From NCBI GenBank assembly GCA_904420245.1, contig CAJFUL010000025.1, positions 1-42,108 of the forward strand: a stretch of 42,108 nt of DNA. Reading direction: 5' to 3'. Each line of letters starts with the position of its first letter. Position 1 is the stretch's first letter. Origin of the DNA: Candidatus Paralachnospira avium. GTDB lineage: Bacteria > Bacillota > Clostridia > Lachnospirales > Lachnospiraceae. Shown piece after piece: positions 9,089 through 17,556 of this stretch. The position numbers were made by a program, and so were the translations under genes. Under the pieces are notes generated by a model. It had not been told where the DNA came from. It was given only the letters and a program-made list of their open reading frames with translations, and did no database searches.

Positions 9089-9766
9089 ATGTACCGGATC
9101 ATGATCGTGGAGGATGATGAGGTGATCGGAGCGGCCATAGGGAGACATCTGGAGAGCTGGGGCATGGAGACGTATACGGTCCGGGATTTCCGGCGCGTGG
9201 CGGAGGAGTTTCTGGCCTGGAAGCCCCATCTGGTCTTAATGGACCTCAGCCTTCCGTTCTTCAACGGCTACCACTGGTGCCAGGAGATCCGGAAGGTGTC
9301 CAGGGTCCCCATCATCTTTATTTCTTCCGCCGCCGACAATATGAACATCGTCATGGCCATGAATGTGGGCGGGGATGATTTTGTGGTGAAGCCCTTCAGT
9401 CTGGAGGTGCTGACGGCCAAGGTGCAGGCGGTCCTGCGGCGCACCTATGATTTCGGCGGCCCCGCGGAGACCCTGGAGCATATGGGAGCGGTGCTGGATC
9501 TGGATGCGGGTTCCCTGTATGTGGACGGGGAACGGCTGGAGCTGACCAAGAATGAATACAGGATCTTAAAGACCTTGATGGAGAATAAGGGCAAGACTGT
9601 CAGCAGAGAGGCGCTGATGAACCGGCTCTGGGAGACGGACTCCTATGTGGATGACAACACCTTGACGGTCAATGTCACCCGTCTCAGGAAGAAGCTTTCG
9701 GAGGCGGGGCTCACGGATTTCATCATCACCAAAAAGGGGCTTGGATACCGGATCGAGAGGGAATAG
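9089..9766 (+). CDS. OmpR-family response regulator (BceR-like)
   Basis: DNA-binding response regulator of 225 residues. The receiver domain has the acidic pocket EDD (residues 8-10), the phospho-acceptor Asp52 in LVLMDLSLP, and Lys in VVKPFS. A winged-helix DNA-binding domain follows (LTKNEYRILKTLMENKGKTVS, VDDNTLTVNVTRLRKKL). The start follows GAGAGGAGG. Two bases separate it from the kinase gene, and the ABC genes 3' of that make this a peptide-antibiotic sensing module. It probably activates the promoter at about 10.76-10.82 kb. Confidence 0.9.
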   Translation: MYRIMIVEDDEVIGAAIGRHLESWGMETYTVRDFRRVAEEFLAWKPHLVLMDLSLPFFNGYHWCQEIRKVSRVPIIFISSAADNMNIVMAMNVGGDDFVVKPFSLEVLTAKVQAVLRRTYDFGGPAETLEHMGAVLDLDAGSLYVDGERLELTKNEYRILKTLMENKGKTVSREALMNRLWETDSYVDDNTLTVNVTRLRKKLSEAGLTDFIITKKGLGYRIERE

Positions 9767-9768
9767 AT

Positions 9769-10749
9769 ATGTGGCTGGAATATTGGAAGGACCATTGGAG
9801 ATCCTGGCTTCTGCTCCTTTGCTGCGCCGGCGTCTTCGCTCTGGTCTTCTGGCTGGAGCAGGTGCCGGTCCGGGCGGCCGGATATGGATTCCTGCTCTGC
9901 GCGGCCATCTGCCTGGCGGCCGGGATCCTGAGCGCGGCCCGGTATGGGAGGCGGATGGCAAAGCTGCGCCGTCTGGGGAAAAAGCCTCTGGCAGATCTTT
10001 CGGAGCTTCCGGAGCCGGAGACTTCCATAGAAAAGGAGTGGGCCAGACTGACGGCCGGGGAATTTGAGGAGAGGAACCGGCTTTTGGAGAAGGACCTTGG
10101 GGAGCGGCAGGAGACCATGGATTACTTCACGCTCTGGGTCCATCAGATCAAGACGCCCATCGCGGCTCTGCGGCTGATCCTCTCGGAAGATACGGCCCAT
10201 GACAGGGAGGCCCTTTCCGAGGTGTTTTCCATCGAGCAGTATGTGGGGATGGTGCTTTCCTATCTGCGGCTCTCCGGGGATACGACGGATCTTGTGATCC
10301 GCAGATGCGACCTGGACGGGCTGGTAAGGCAGGCGGTGCGGAAGTTTGCGCCCTTATTTATCCGGAAAAAGCTCTCTCTGGAATATGCGCCCATGGACTG
10401 CCGTGTGCTGACCGATGAGAAATGGCTGTCCTTCGTCCTGGAGCAGCTTCTTTCCAATGCGGTCAAATACACCAAGGAGGGCAGCATCCGGATCTATCTG
10501 GAGGAGCCGGATACTCTGGTCATCGAGGATACGGGCATAGGCATCGGACCTGAGGATCTGCCCAGGATCTGGGAGCGGGGCTTCACCGGAGGTAACGGGC
10601 GGCTGGACAAGACGGCCACCGGGCTGGGCCTCTATCTGTGCCGGGAGATCTGCGGGAAGCTGTCTCATACCCTGAGCATAGATTCTGAACCGGGAGCGGG
10701 GACCAGGGTGCGGCTGGGCCTTTCCAGCGCGTCCGTCCGGTTTGAGTAA
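9769..10749 (+). CDS. Intramembrane-sensing histidine kinase (BceS-like)
   Basis: Sensor kinase of 326 residues. Two transmembrane helices lie near residues 11-29 and 37-56 with almost no extracellular loop. That is typical of kinases that sense through a partner ABC transporter instead of binding the antibiotic directly. The phospho-acceptor is His125 in WVHQIKTPIAAL. ATPase boxes follow: N-box QLLSNAVKYT, DTGIGIGPEDLPRIWERGF, and ATGLGLYL. It starts 2 bases after the regulator gene and is separated by 125 bases from the transporter genes it is expected to work with. Confidence 0.9.
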   Translation: MWLEYWKDHWRSWLLLLCCAGVFALVFWLEQVPVRAAGYGFLLCAAICLAAGILSAARYGRRMAKLRRLGKKPLADLSELPEPETSIEKEWARLTAGEFEERNRLLEKDLGERQETMDYFTLWVHQIKTPIAALRLILSEDTAHDREALSEVFSIEQYVGMVLSYLRLSGDTTDLVIRRCDLDGLVRQAVRKFAPLFIRKKLSLEYAPMDCRVLTDEKWLSFVLEQLLSNAVKYTKEGSIRIYLEEPDTLVIEDTGIGIGPEDLPRIWERGFTGGNGRLDKTATGLGLYLCREICGKLSHTLSIDSEPGAGTRVRLGLSSASVRFE

Positions 10750-10760
10750 GCTTTCCATTT

Positions 10761-10828
10761 TGTAAGGTTGGAGGGGAAAATGTAAGCCATGGAAATGGCA
10801 GGACATTTTCCCTTTTTGTATAATGTCC
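10761..10828 (+). promoter_or_regulatory. Probable regulated promoter of the BceAB-like transporter
   Basis: TATAAT lies at 10819-10824 with no good -35 box at the proper distance, as expected for an activator-dependent promoter. Two direct TGTAAG repeats at 10761-10766 and 10781-10786 are exactly 20 bases apart, two helical turns, which suits a response-regulator dimer. In addition GGACATT (10801-10807) and AATGTCC (10822-10828) form an inverted repeat around the -10 box. Confidence 0.6.
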
Positions 10829-10874
10829 ACAGAAAAGCAGTCCGGCGGGCTGCGGCAGAAAGGAGATTAAGAAA

Positions 10875-11642
10875 ATGGCAATGCTGGACGTAAGGCATTT
10901 GAAGAAGATCTACACCACCAGGTTCGGCGGGAACCAGGTGGAGGCTCTGCGGAATGTGAATTTTTCTGTGGAAAGAGGCGAATATACGGCCATCATGGGA
11001 GAGTCCGGATCCGGGAAAACGACGCTCTTAAATATCCTGGCGGCTCTGGACCGGCCTACGGGAGGAGAGGTGTATCTGGACGGAAAGGAGATCACGAAGA
11101 TCCCGGAGCGGGAGCTGGCCCAGTTCAGGAGAAGCAGCCTGGGTTTTGTCTTCCAGGAGTTCAATCTTCTGGATACGTTTTCCATCCGGGACAATATCTT
11201 CCTGCCTCTGGTGCTTTCGGGGGAAGGCTACAGGGAGATGGAGCAGAAGCTCCAGGCCATTGCCGGCAGGCTGGGGATCGGGGAGATCCTCTCCAAATAT
11301 CCCTATGAGGTCTCCGGCGGACAGAAGCAGAGAGCGGCGGTGGCCAGAGCCGTCATCACGGATCCGGAGCTGCTTTTGGCCGACGAGCCTACGGGAGCTC
11401 TGGATTCCAGGGCTTCCGACAGCTTGCTGGAGCTGTTCCAGGCGCTCAATGACTGCGGACAGACCATCCTGATGGTCACTCACAGCGTGAAGGCGGCCAG
11501 CCAGGCCAGACGTGTGCTGTTCATCAAGGATGGGGAGGTCTATCATCAGCTTTACAGAGGGAAAGATACGCCGGACCAGTTTTTCGGGAAGATCTCCGAC
11601 ACCCTCACCATGATCGCGACAGGCGGTGGCCGCCATGCGTAG
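10875..11642 (+). CDS. BceA-like ABC transporter ATP-binding protein
   Basis: ATPase of a MacB/BceA-type transporter that removes or senses cell-wall-active peptides. The product is 255 residues. It has Walker A GESGSGKTT (about residues 39-47), FQEFNLLDTFSIRDNI, signature SGGQKQR, Walker B LLLADEPTGALDS, and the switch His in VTHSVKAA. The ATG follows AAAGGAG. Its 3' end overlaps the start of the permease gene, which couples their translation. Confidence 0.93.
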   Translation: MAMLDVRHLKKIYTTRFGGNQVEALRNVNFSVERGEYTAIMGESGSGKTTLLNILAALDRPTGGEVYLDGKEITKIPERELAQFRRSSLGFVFQEFNLLDTFSIRDNIFLPLVLSGEGYREMEQKLQAIAGRLGIGEILSKYPYEVSGGQKQRAAVARAVITDPELLLADEPTGALDSRASDSLLELFQALNDCGQTILMVTHSVKAASQARRVLFIKDGEVYHQLYRGKDTPDQFFGKISDTLTMIATGGGRHA

Positions 11643-13638
11643 AGGGATCTTTTTCTATCCGAAGATGGCGGCGGCCAATATCCAGAAAAACAGCAGGATG
11701 TATCTTCCCTACATCCTGACCTGTGTGATCACGGCCGCCATGTATTTTATGATCCATTCTCTGGCGGATAATCCGGGACTGTCCCAGGTGATGGGAGGCA
11801 GCACCGTCGCCTATTCCCTGGGGATGGGGACCCATGTAACGGCGCTTTTTGCCGTGATCTTCCTGTTTTATACCAACAGCTTCCTGATGAAGAGGAGGAA
11901 AAAGGAGTTTGCCCTTTACAATATCCTGGGGATGGAAAAGCGGCACCTTGGACGCGTAATCTTCTGCGAGACGGTGGATACAGCTTTTCTGACTCTGGTA
12001 TTCGGACTGGGCCTGGGGCTTTTGTTCAACCGGCTTTTGTTCCTGGTGATCGTCCGTCTGCTGGGTGTGGAGAGCCCTCTTTCGTTCCGGATCTCACCGG
12101 GGGCGGTCCGGGATACCTGTATCCTGTTTCTGGTGATCTTCCTGTTCATGTTCCTGAACGGAGTCCGGCAGATCTCCTTTAAGAGTCCCATGGAGCTCAT
12201 GCAGGAGGGGAGGGCCGGAGAGCGGGAGCCGAAGACCAGGCGGCTTCTGGTCCTGACAGGCGTCCTTACGCTGGGAGCCGGATACTATATGGCAGTCACT
12301 ATTAAGAATCCCATCGCGGCGGTGGCCATGTTTTTCGGAGCGGTCTTTCTGGTGATCATCGGCACGTACTGCCTGTTTACGGCCGGAAGCATCGCCCTTT
12401 TGAAGCTGCTCCGCAGAAGGAAGCGGTATTACTATAAGGCGGAGCATTTCATCTCCGTGTCGGGGATGCTCTACCGGATGAAGCAGAATGCCGTGGGACT
12501 GGCCAATATCTGCATCCTGTCCACGATGGTGCTGGTCATGGTGTCCTCCAGCCTCTGCCTCTATTGGGGGATCCAGGATATGATGGATCTGCGCTATCCC
12601 AGGCAGATCATGATCACTTCCGGCAGCTATTCAGAGGTGGATGAGGAGACCATACGGGCCAGGACAGGAAGCCTTTTGGAGGAGATGGGACTCTCGGCTT
12701 CCCATGAGCTGTCCTATCGGTATACGTCCTTTTCCGCTGTGGAGCGGGGAAACGTTTATGAGCTGGGAGATTCGGGAGATCTGATGGATATGAACCGGCT
12801 GCGGCAGGTCTATGTGATGACGCTGGAGGACTATGACCGGCTGACCGGACAGGAACATGTCCTGGAGGACGGAGAGATCCTCTTCTGGAAGAGGGGAGAA
12901 GGCCCGGCCTCCATCGAGATCTTCGGGCAGGAGTATCCGGTAAAAAGTCCGGCGGAAAACATCCTGGATGAGATCGGCATTTCCTTCGGAGGGGCGGAGA
13001 ATGTGCTGGCAGTGGTGAAGGATGAGGCAGTCTTTGAGGAGTGGAACCGCCTCCAGGCGGAGGCTTACGGGGAAAATGCCTCTTCTCCGGACTATGTCTT
13101 CGGTTTTGACCTGGAGGCAGCGGGTACGGAAGCCCAGACTGCATTCGGGAACCGTCTGAACCATTCTCTGGCGGGAGCGCCCCAGGACGGCGGCGCAGGC
13201 CTGGACCTTTCTGTGGACTGCGAGGCAGAGGGAGAGGAGTCCAGCTACAGTCTGTTCGGCGGCCTGTTCTTCATCGGGATCTTTTTGGGCCTCCTGTTCG
13301 TGATGGCCACGGTGCTGATCATCTATTATAAACAGATCTCAGAAGGATACGAGGATAAGGAGCGGTATGAGATCCTGAAGAAAGTGGGGATGAGCCGCCG
13401 GGAGATCCTCCGGTCCATCCACTCCCAGGTGCTGACGGTGTTTTTCCTGCCTCTCATAGGAGCGGGGATCCATGTGGCCTTTGCCTTTCCCTTCATCACG
13501 CGGGTGCTGTCCGCCCTCAGCATGACCAATGTCCGTCTCTTTGCCCTGTGCACGGCCGGGACCATCGGCGTGTTCGCCCTTTTCTATCTGGCTGTATACC
13601 GGCTGACAGCCAGGGCTTATTACAGGATCGTCCGGTAG
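11635..13638 (+). CDS. BceB-like FtsX-family ABC permease
   Basis: Membrane partner of the preceding ATPase, 667 residues from the ATG at 11635 (a GTG at 11626 is also possible). The topology matches BceB: one N-terminal helix, three FtsX helices, further helices (around residues 200-320), then a large extracellular domain of roughly 200 residues (about 330-540) and three C-terminal FtsX helices (LFFIGIFLGLLFVMATVLIIYY onward). The large outside domain is the expected drug-contact and sensing part. It overlaps the ATPase gene by 8 bases. Resistance to bacitracin, lantibiotics or defensins is the likely role, but the drug cannot be read from sequence. Confidence 0.9.
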   Translation: MRRGIFFYPKMAAANIQKNSRMYLPYILTCVITAAMYFMIHSLADNPGLSQVMGGSTVAYSLGMGTHVTALFAVIFLFYTNSFLMKRRKKEFALYNILGMEKRHLGRVIFCETVDTAFLTLVFGLGLGLLFNRLLFLVIVRLLGVESPLSFRISPGAVRDTCILFLVIFLFMFLNGVRQISFKSPMELMQEGRAGEREPKTRRLLVLTGVLTLGAGYYMAVTIKNPIAAVAMFFGAVFLVIIGTYCLFTAGSIALLKLLRRRKRYYYKAEHFISVSGMLYRMKQNAVGLANICILSTMVLVMVSSSLCLYWGIQDMMDLRYPRQIMITSGSYSEVDEETIRARTGSLLEEMGLSASHELSYRYTSFSAVERGNVYELGDSGDLMDMNRLRQVYVMTLEDYDRLTGQEHVLEDGEILFWKRGEGPASIEIFGQEYPVKSPAENILDEIGISFGGAENVLAVVKDEAVFEEWNRLQAEAYGENASSPDYVFGFDLEAAGTEAQTAFGNRLNHSLAGAPQDGGAGLDLSVDCEAEGEESSYSLFGGLFFIGIFLGLLFVMATVLIIYYKQISEGYEDKERYEILKKVGMSRREILRSIHSQVLTVFFLPLIGAGIHVAFAFPFITRVLSALSMTNVRLFALCTAGTIGVFALFYLAVYRLTARAYYRIVR

Positions 13639-13675
13639 GCGGCATAAGGAGGAAACAGGCCGCATATACTGTCCC

Positions 13676-15049
13676 ATGGACAGAATCTTATCCCTGGGGA
13701 ACCAGGTGGTGTGGGGACTTCCGATGATGGTCCTCCTCCTGGGGACCCATCTGCTCTTTACCATACGGCTGAAAGTACCTCAGAGGAAACTTTTCACGGC
13801 CTTGCGCCTTTCGGTGACGGAGGATGAGGGGAGCGAAGGAGAAATGAGCCAGTTCGGCGCTCTGGCCACGGCGCTGGCGGCCACTCTGGGGACCGGGAAT
13901 ATCATCGGGGTCTCCATGGCCGTGGCCATGGGAGGCCCCGGCGCCGTTTTCTGGTGCTGGCTGACAGGGCTTCTGGGAATGGCCACCAAGTACGCGGAAT
14001 CGCTCCTCTCAGTCAAATACCGGGTGCGGGAACAGGACGGGACTTATACGGGAGGTCCCATGTATGTGATGGAGAATGTGCTGGGCCGCCGCTTCCTGGC
14101 GGCGGTCTTCGCTCTCTTCGCGGCGTTGGCCGCCTTTGGGACCGGTTCCAGCGTCCAGGCCAACGCCATAAGCAGCGTCATGGAGACGGCTTTTCATGTG
14201 AAGCCGGCTGTGACCGGCATGATCCTGACGGCGCTGGCGGCCCTGGTGATCCTGGGCGGGGCCAGGGCTGTGGGAAAGGTCTGCGAGAAGCTGATCCCTT
14301 TTATGGCGGTCTTTTATCTGGGCGGGAGCCTGGCTCTCCTCTGGATCAACCGGGATTTTCTGCTGGAAACCCTGGAGCTCATTGTCCGCTCAGCCTTCAC
14401 CTCCCGGGCGGCGGCGGGGGGATTCGTCGGGAGCACCGTCATGCAGGCGGCCCGTCAGGGCATCGCCAGAGGACTTTTTTCCGATGAGTCGGGACTGGGG
14501 ACCGCGCCCATGGCGGCGGCAGGAGCCAGGAGCCGGAATCCGGTGCGCCAGGCGCTGGTGTCCATGACCGGGACGTTCTGGGATACGGTGGTATTCTGTG
14601 CCGTGACCGGCCTGGTCGTCGTCTCCTCCATGCTCCACGCTCCGGAGCTTTTCGCGGGCCTGTCCGGCGGGGAGCTGGCAGAGCAGTCCTTCGGGCTCAT
14701 GGACCGGTACGGCCATGTGATCTTTGCCGTCTCCCTGGTGGTGTTTGCCTTCGCTACCATCCTGGGATGGAGTTTTTACGGAGAGAGGGCGGCGGTGTAT
14801 CTCTTTGGAAAGGAGAGCCTCCGTTTCTACAGGCTGTGCTACCTGGCCGCGGTGTTTGCCGGGGCGGCGGCGTCCATGGAGGTCATCTGGAAGCTGTCGG
14901 ATCTGTTCAACGGGCTCATGGCGGTCCCCAATCTGGTCTGCCTGCTGCTCCTTCAGAAAACCGTCGTAAAAGAGACGGACTACTACCTCTGGGGAGGCAG
15001 GCTGGATGAGCGGGAACGGAATAGCCGGAAGGAAAAACGGGAAAAATAG
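13676..15049 (+). CDS. Alanine/glycine:cation symporter (AGCS family)
   Basis: Sodium-coupled amino-acid importer of 457 residues with about ten membrane helices. Family landmarks: VVWGLPMMVLLLGTHLLFTIRL near the start, ALATALAATLGTGNIIGV, KYAESLLSVKYR, GGPMYVMENVLG, SDESGLGTAPMAAA, and SFYGERAAVYLFG near the end. The charged tail (residues 440-457) is cytoplasmic. The ATG gives the usual family N-terminus, but the only strong ribosome site, AAGGAGG at 13646-13652, is 23 bases upstream, so initiation may be weak or use a non-standard codon. It stands alone, and the aspS promoter begins 2 bases after its stop. Confidence 0.92.
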   Translation: MDRILSLGNQVVWGLPMMVLLLGTHLLFTIRLKVPQRKLFTALRLSVTEDEGSEGEMSQFGALATALAATLGTGNIIGVSMAVAMGGPGAVFWCWLTGLLGMATKYAESLLSVKYRVREQDGTYTGGPMYVMENVLGRRFLAAVFALFAALAAFGTGSSVQANAISSVMETAFHVKPAVTGMILTALAALVILGGARAVGKVCEKLIPFMAVFYLGGSLALLWINRDFLLETLELIVRSAFTSRAAAGGFVGSTVMQAARQGIARGLFSDESGLGTAPMAAAGARSRNPVRQALVSMTGTFWDTVVFCAVTGLVVVSSMLHAPELFAGLSGGELAEQSFGLMDRYGHVIFAVSLVVFAFATILGWSFYGERAAVYLFGKESLRFYRLCYLAAVFAGAAASMEVIWKLSDLFNGLMAVPNLVCLLLLQKTVVKETDYYLWGGRLDERERNSRKEKREK

Positions 15050-15051
15050 AA

Positions 15052-15080
15052 TTGACAAACGCAGGCTTCTAGTTTAAAAT
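15052..15080 (+). promoter_or_regulatory. Promoter of the T-box-aspS transcript
   Basis: A near-consensus promoter: TTGACA (15052-15057), a 17-base spacer, TAAAAT (15075-15080). Transcription should begin near 15087, just before T-box stem I. Confidence 0.85.
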
Positions 15081-15086
15081 ACCCTA

Positions 15087-15358
15087 GAGAAAAGCGATGA
15101 CGGAGAGAAGTAGTGCGGATTATCGCTTCCAGTGAGCGGGAGACAGTGGGAACCCCGCAGAGTGAATCCGTATGAATAACACTCAAGAGCTGCAAACTGA
15201 ACCCCGGGAGACCGGGCAGTAGGGGCGCCGACGGCCGGGCGTGAACCGGTACTGAGGGGACTGTCTGTGACAGTAAGTCAGGTGGCACCGCGGACATGAA
15301 AGCTGTTCGTCCTGAAGGATCCCATGGGGATCCCTATGGATGGGCAGCTCTTTTTATT
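15087..15358 (+). ncRNA. T-box leader of aspS, probable Asn (AAC) specifier
   Basis: tRNA-sensing leader. The conserved T-box AGGTGGCACCGCG lies at 15280-15292. Stem I has the AGTA-type 5' side (AAGTAGTG, 15109-15116), CGGATT (15116-15121) pairing with AATCCG (15165-15170), and the distal loop elements GAGCGGG and GTGGGAA. On the 3' side of the specifier loop the bases read TATGAATAACACTC. By position, AAC (15178-15180), an Asn codon, is the best specifier; no Asp codon (GAC or GAT) is present there. Uncharged tRNA would stabilise the antiterminator and allow aspS transcription. T-box identity is certain; the specifier call is my inference. Confidence 0.9.
15301..15358 (+). terminator. T-box terminator
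   Basis: A 12-bp stem, AGCTGTTCGTCC (15301-15312) with GGATGGGCAGCT (15338-15349, including G-U pairs), capped by a second hairpin GGATCCC/GGGATCC (15317-15333). It is followed by CTTTTTATT. The 5' arm overlaps the region that pairs in the antiterminator. Confidence 0.88.
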
Positions 15359-15382
15359 CTATAGGAAACTTCGTTTCCATAG
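15359..15382. repeat. Dispersed 24-base hairpin repeat, copy 1
   Basis: A hairpin with arms CTATAGGAAAC and GTTTCCATAG around a TTC loop, with one bulged A. The same 24 bases occur without mismatch at 37269-37292. It lies directly after the T-box terminator. Confidence 0.75.
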
Positions 15383-15614
15383 AGCAGAAACACTCCGTGG
15401 GAGCGCACTGAGGCGGAGAGGGATCCTGCCGCTTATGCGGCCCGCCGCAGGCGGAGGATCCTGCGCGGCAGGTTTACGCGTTTGCTGCGGAAAAAAATCC
15501 TGCGGGGCGCCAGGGCGCTTTTGCTCCCTGTATGTCCCATGGAACCTGCTTTCGGCGAAACGAGAGGGAGAGCTCCGGACGGCAGAGCGGAGCAGTTTGG
15601 AAAGGAGAACGAGC
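15383..15614 (+). other. GC-rich spacer between T-box terminator and aspS
   Basis: About 230 bases with no supported gene. They contain repeated GGATCCTGC words, and an inverted pair CCTGCCGC (from about 15424) and GCGGCAGG (from about 15465) that could form a large hairpin. The segment is unusual because aspS normally follows its T-box terminator closely. It may be an inserted repeat element that begins with the 24-base hairpin. The aspS ribosome site AAAGGAG lies at its 3' end. Confidence 0.5.
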
Positions 15615-17360
15615 ATGGCAGAGAGATACCGCACCAAAAATATCGGCCAGGTAAGCGAAGGAGATGTGGGCAGCGAGCTCACCCTGGCCGGATGGGTGGA
15701 GAATATCCGGGATCACGGAGGCGTGTCCTTCCTGGATCTGCGGGATATGTACGGAGTGATGCAGGTGGTGCTCCGGGATACGGAGCTTTTAAAGGGGATC
15801 CGCAAGGAAGAGTGTATTTCCGTGGAAGGCCTCATGGAGCACAGGGATGAGGAGACTTACAATCCCAAGATCCCCACGGGGACCATTGAGCTGGAGGCCC
15901 ACCGGATCACGGTGCTGGGCAAGGTATACCGGGATCTGCCCTTCGAGGTGACCACTTCCAAGGAGATCCGGGAGGACGTGCGGTTAAAATACCGCTATCT
16001 GGACATCCGGAACCATAAAGTGCGGGACAACATCCTGTTCCGTTCCCAGGTGATAAGCTTCCTCCGGCAGAAGATGACGGAGATGGGCTTTGTGGAGATC
16101 CAGACTCCGATCCTGTGCGCGTCTTCTCCGGAAGGCGCCAGAGACTATATCGTACCTTCCAGGAAATACAAGGGCAAGTTCTATGCCCTGCCCCAGGCGC
16201 CTCAGCAGTACAAGCAGCTTTTGATGGTGTCCGGCATTGACAAGTATTTCCAGATCGCTCCCTGCTTCCGGGATGAGGACGCCAGGGCGGACCGGTCTCC
16301 GGGTGAGTTTTACCAGCTGGATTTTGAGATGAGCTTTGCCGATCAGGAAGACGTGTTCCGGGCCGGCGAAGAGATCCTGACTGAGACGTTCAAGAAGTTC
16401 GCGCCGGAGGGATACGCCATTACGGAGGCTCCTTATCCGGTATACAGCTATAAGGAAGCCATGACGCAGTTCGGCACCGATAAGCCGGATCTGCGCAACC
16501 CCTTAAGGATCATGGATGTGACGGAGTTCTTCCAGAGGTGCACCTTCAAGCCCTTCCATAAGAAGACGGTCCGGGCGCTGAAGGTCCATGCCCAGCTGTC
16601 CAAGGGCTTCCACGAAAAGCTCCTGAAATTTGCCCAGTCCATCGGCATGGGCGGTCTGGGATACCTGGAGGTAAAGGAAGATCTGTCCTATAAGGGACCC
16701 ATCGACAAGTTCATCCCGGAGGAAATGAAGGGCGAGCTGAGGGAGACCGCTTCCCTGGAGGCCGGAGATGTGATCTTCTTCATCGCCGACACGGAGGAGA
16801 AGGCCTCCCGGTACGCGGGACAGATCCGGAACGAGCTGGGAGCAAGGCTGGATCTGGTGGAGAAGAACGCCTTCCGGTTCTGCTATGTCAACGATTTCCC
16901 CATGTATGAGCTGGATGAGGAGACCAAGAAGATCGGCTTTACCCACAATCCCTTCTCCATGCCCCAGGGCGGCCTGGAGGCCCTGAATACCAAGGACCCT
17001 CTGGACATCCTGGCTTATCAGTACGACATCGTCTGCAACGGCGTGGAGCTGTCCTCCGGCGCCGTCCGCAACCACGATATGGATATCATGGTGAAGGCTT
17101 TTGAGATCGCGGGATACGACGAGGAGACCCTGAAGGCCAAGTTCGGGGCCCTGTATCAGGCCTTCCAGTTCGGCGCGCCGCCCCACGCGGGCATGGCTCC
17201 CGGCGTGGACCGGATGATCATGCTCCTGCGGGAGGAGGAGAACATCCGCGAGGTCATCGCCTTCCCCATGAGCGGCACCGCCCAGGATCTGATGTGCGGC
17301 GCGCCCGGCGAGGTGACCGAGCAGCAGCTCAGGGAAGTCCATATCAAGGTACGGGATTAA
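15615..17360 (+). CDS. aspS: Aspartyl-tRNA synthetase (bacterial type)
   Basis: Class II synthetase of 581 residues, the usual bacterial length. It has an N-terminal OB-fold anticodon domain (LAGWVENIRDHGGVSFLDLRD), class II motif 2 (FRDEDARADRSPGEFYQLDFEMSF), the bacterial GAD insertion domain (around residues 290-410), and motif 3 GVDRMIMLL. The ATG follows AAAGGAG; the frame is open further upstream through the leader but this has no gene-like content. If the T-box reads tRNA-Asn, this enzyme may be non-discriminating and also make Asp-tRNA-Asn for GatCAB amidation; no gat genes are in the window to support this. Confidence 0.96.
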   Translation: MAERYRTKNIGQVSEGDVGSELTLAGWVENIRDHGGVSFLDLRDMYGVMQVVLRDTELLKGIRKEECISVEGLMEHRDEETYNPKIPTGTIELEAHRITVLGKVYRDLPFEVTTSKEIREDVRLKYRYLDIRNHKVRDNILFRSQVISFLRQKMTEMGFVEIQTPILCASSPEGARDYIVPSRKYKGKFYALPQAPQQYKQLLMVSGIDKYFQIAPCFRDEDARADRSPGEFYQLDFEMSFADQEDVFRAGEEILTETFKKFAPEGYAITEAPYPVYSYKEAMTQFGTDKPDLRNPLRIMDVTEFFQRCTFKPFHKKTVRALKVHAQLSKGFHEKLLKFAQSIGMGGLGYLEVKEDLSYKGPIDKFIPEEMKGELRETASLEAGDVIFFIADTEEKASRYAGQIRNELGARLDLVEKNAFRFCYVNDFPMYELDEETKKIGFTHNPFSMPQGGLEALNTKDPLDILAYQYDIVCNGVELSSGAVRNHDMDIMVKAFEIAGYDEETLKAKFGALYQAFQFGAPPHAGMAPGVDRMIMLLREEENIREVIAFPMSGTAQDLMCGAPGEVTEQQLREVHIKVRD

Positions 17361-17383
17361 TAAAATAGAATATATAGCAGATG

Positions 17384-17427
17384 AAAGACTCTCAGGCTGA
17401 CATATGTCGGCTTGGGAGTCTTTTTAA
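17384..17427 (+). terminator. Terminator after aspS
   Basis: A long stem in which AAAGACTC (17384-17391) pairs with GAGTCTTT (17416-17423), continuing through CAGGCTGAC/GTCGGCTTG with an ATAT loop, then a TTTTT run. Confidence 0.88.
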
Positions 17428-17487
17428 CTGATTGCTTAGGACATGGGAGAAGTTATCTGCTAGATTATATATAACAATAATAAAAAT

Positions 17488-17533
17488 ACTAATAGAATTT
17501 AATATTGACTATAAGAAGTTATAGTAGTAGTAT
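17488..17533 (+). promoter_or_regulatory. Shared AT-rich promoter element, copy A
   Basis: ATTGACTATAAGAA lies at 17504-17517 and contains a TTGACT -35 box (17505-17510); TAGTAT sits 17 bases further on (17528-17533), and TATAAA follows at 17531. The 30 bases 17488-17517 match 40051-40080 with one mismatch. It drives the leucine-rich-repeat gene. Confidence 0.65.
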
Positions 17534-17556
17534 AAAATAAAAAAGGAGCAGCAGTT

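Noticed and set aside
12614-13164. Two overlapping Pro/Arg/Ser-rich minus-strand frames opposite the BceB-like gene
   Set aside because: They are antisense shadows of the extracellular domain coding region, without start signals.
13646-13675. ATA at 13664 as start of the AGCS gene
   Set aside because: It is ideally spaced from AAGGAGG, but ATA starts are very rare and the ATG at 13676 gives the family's normal N-terminus.
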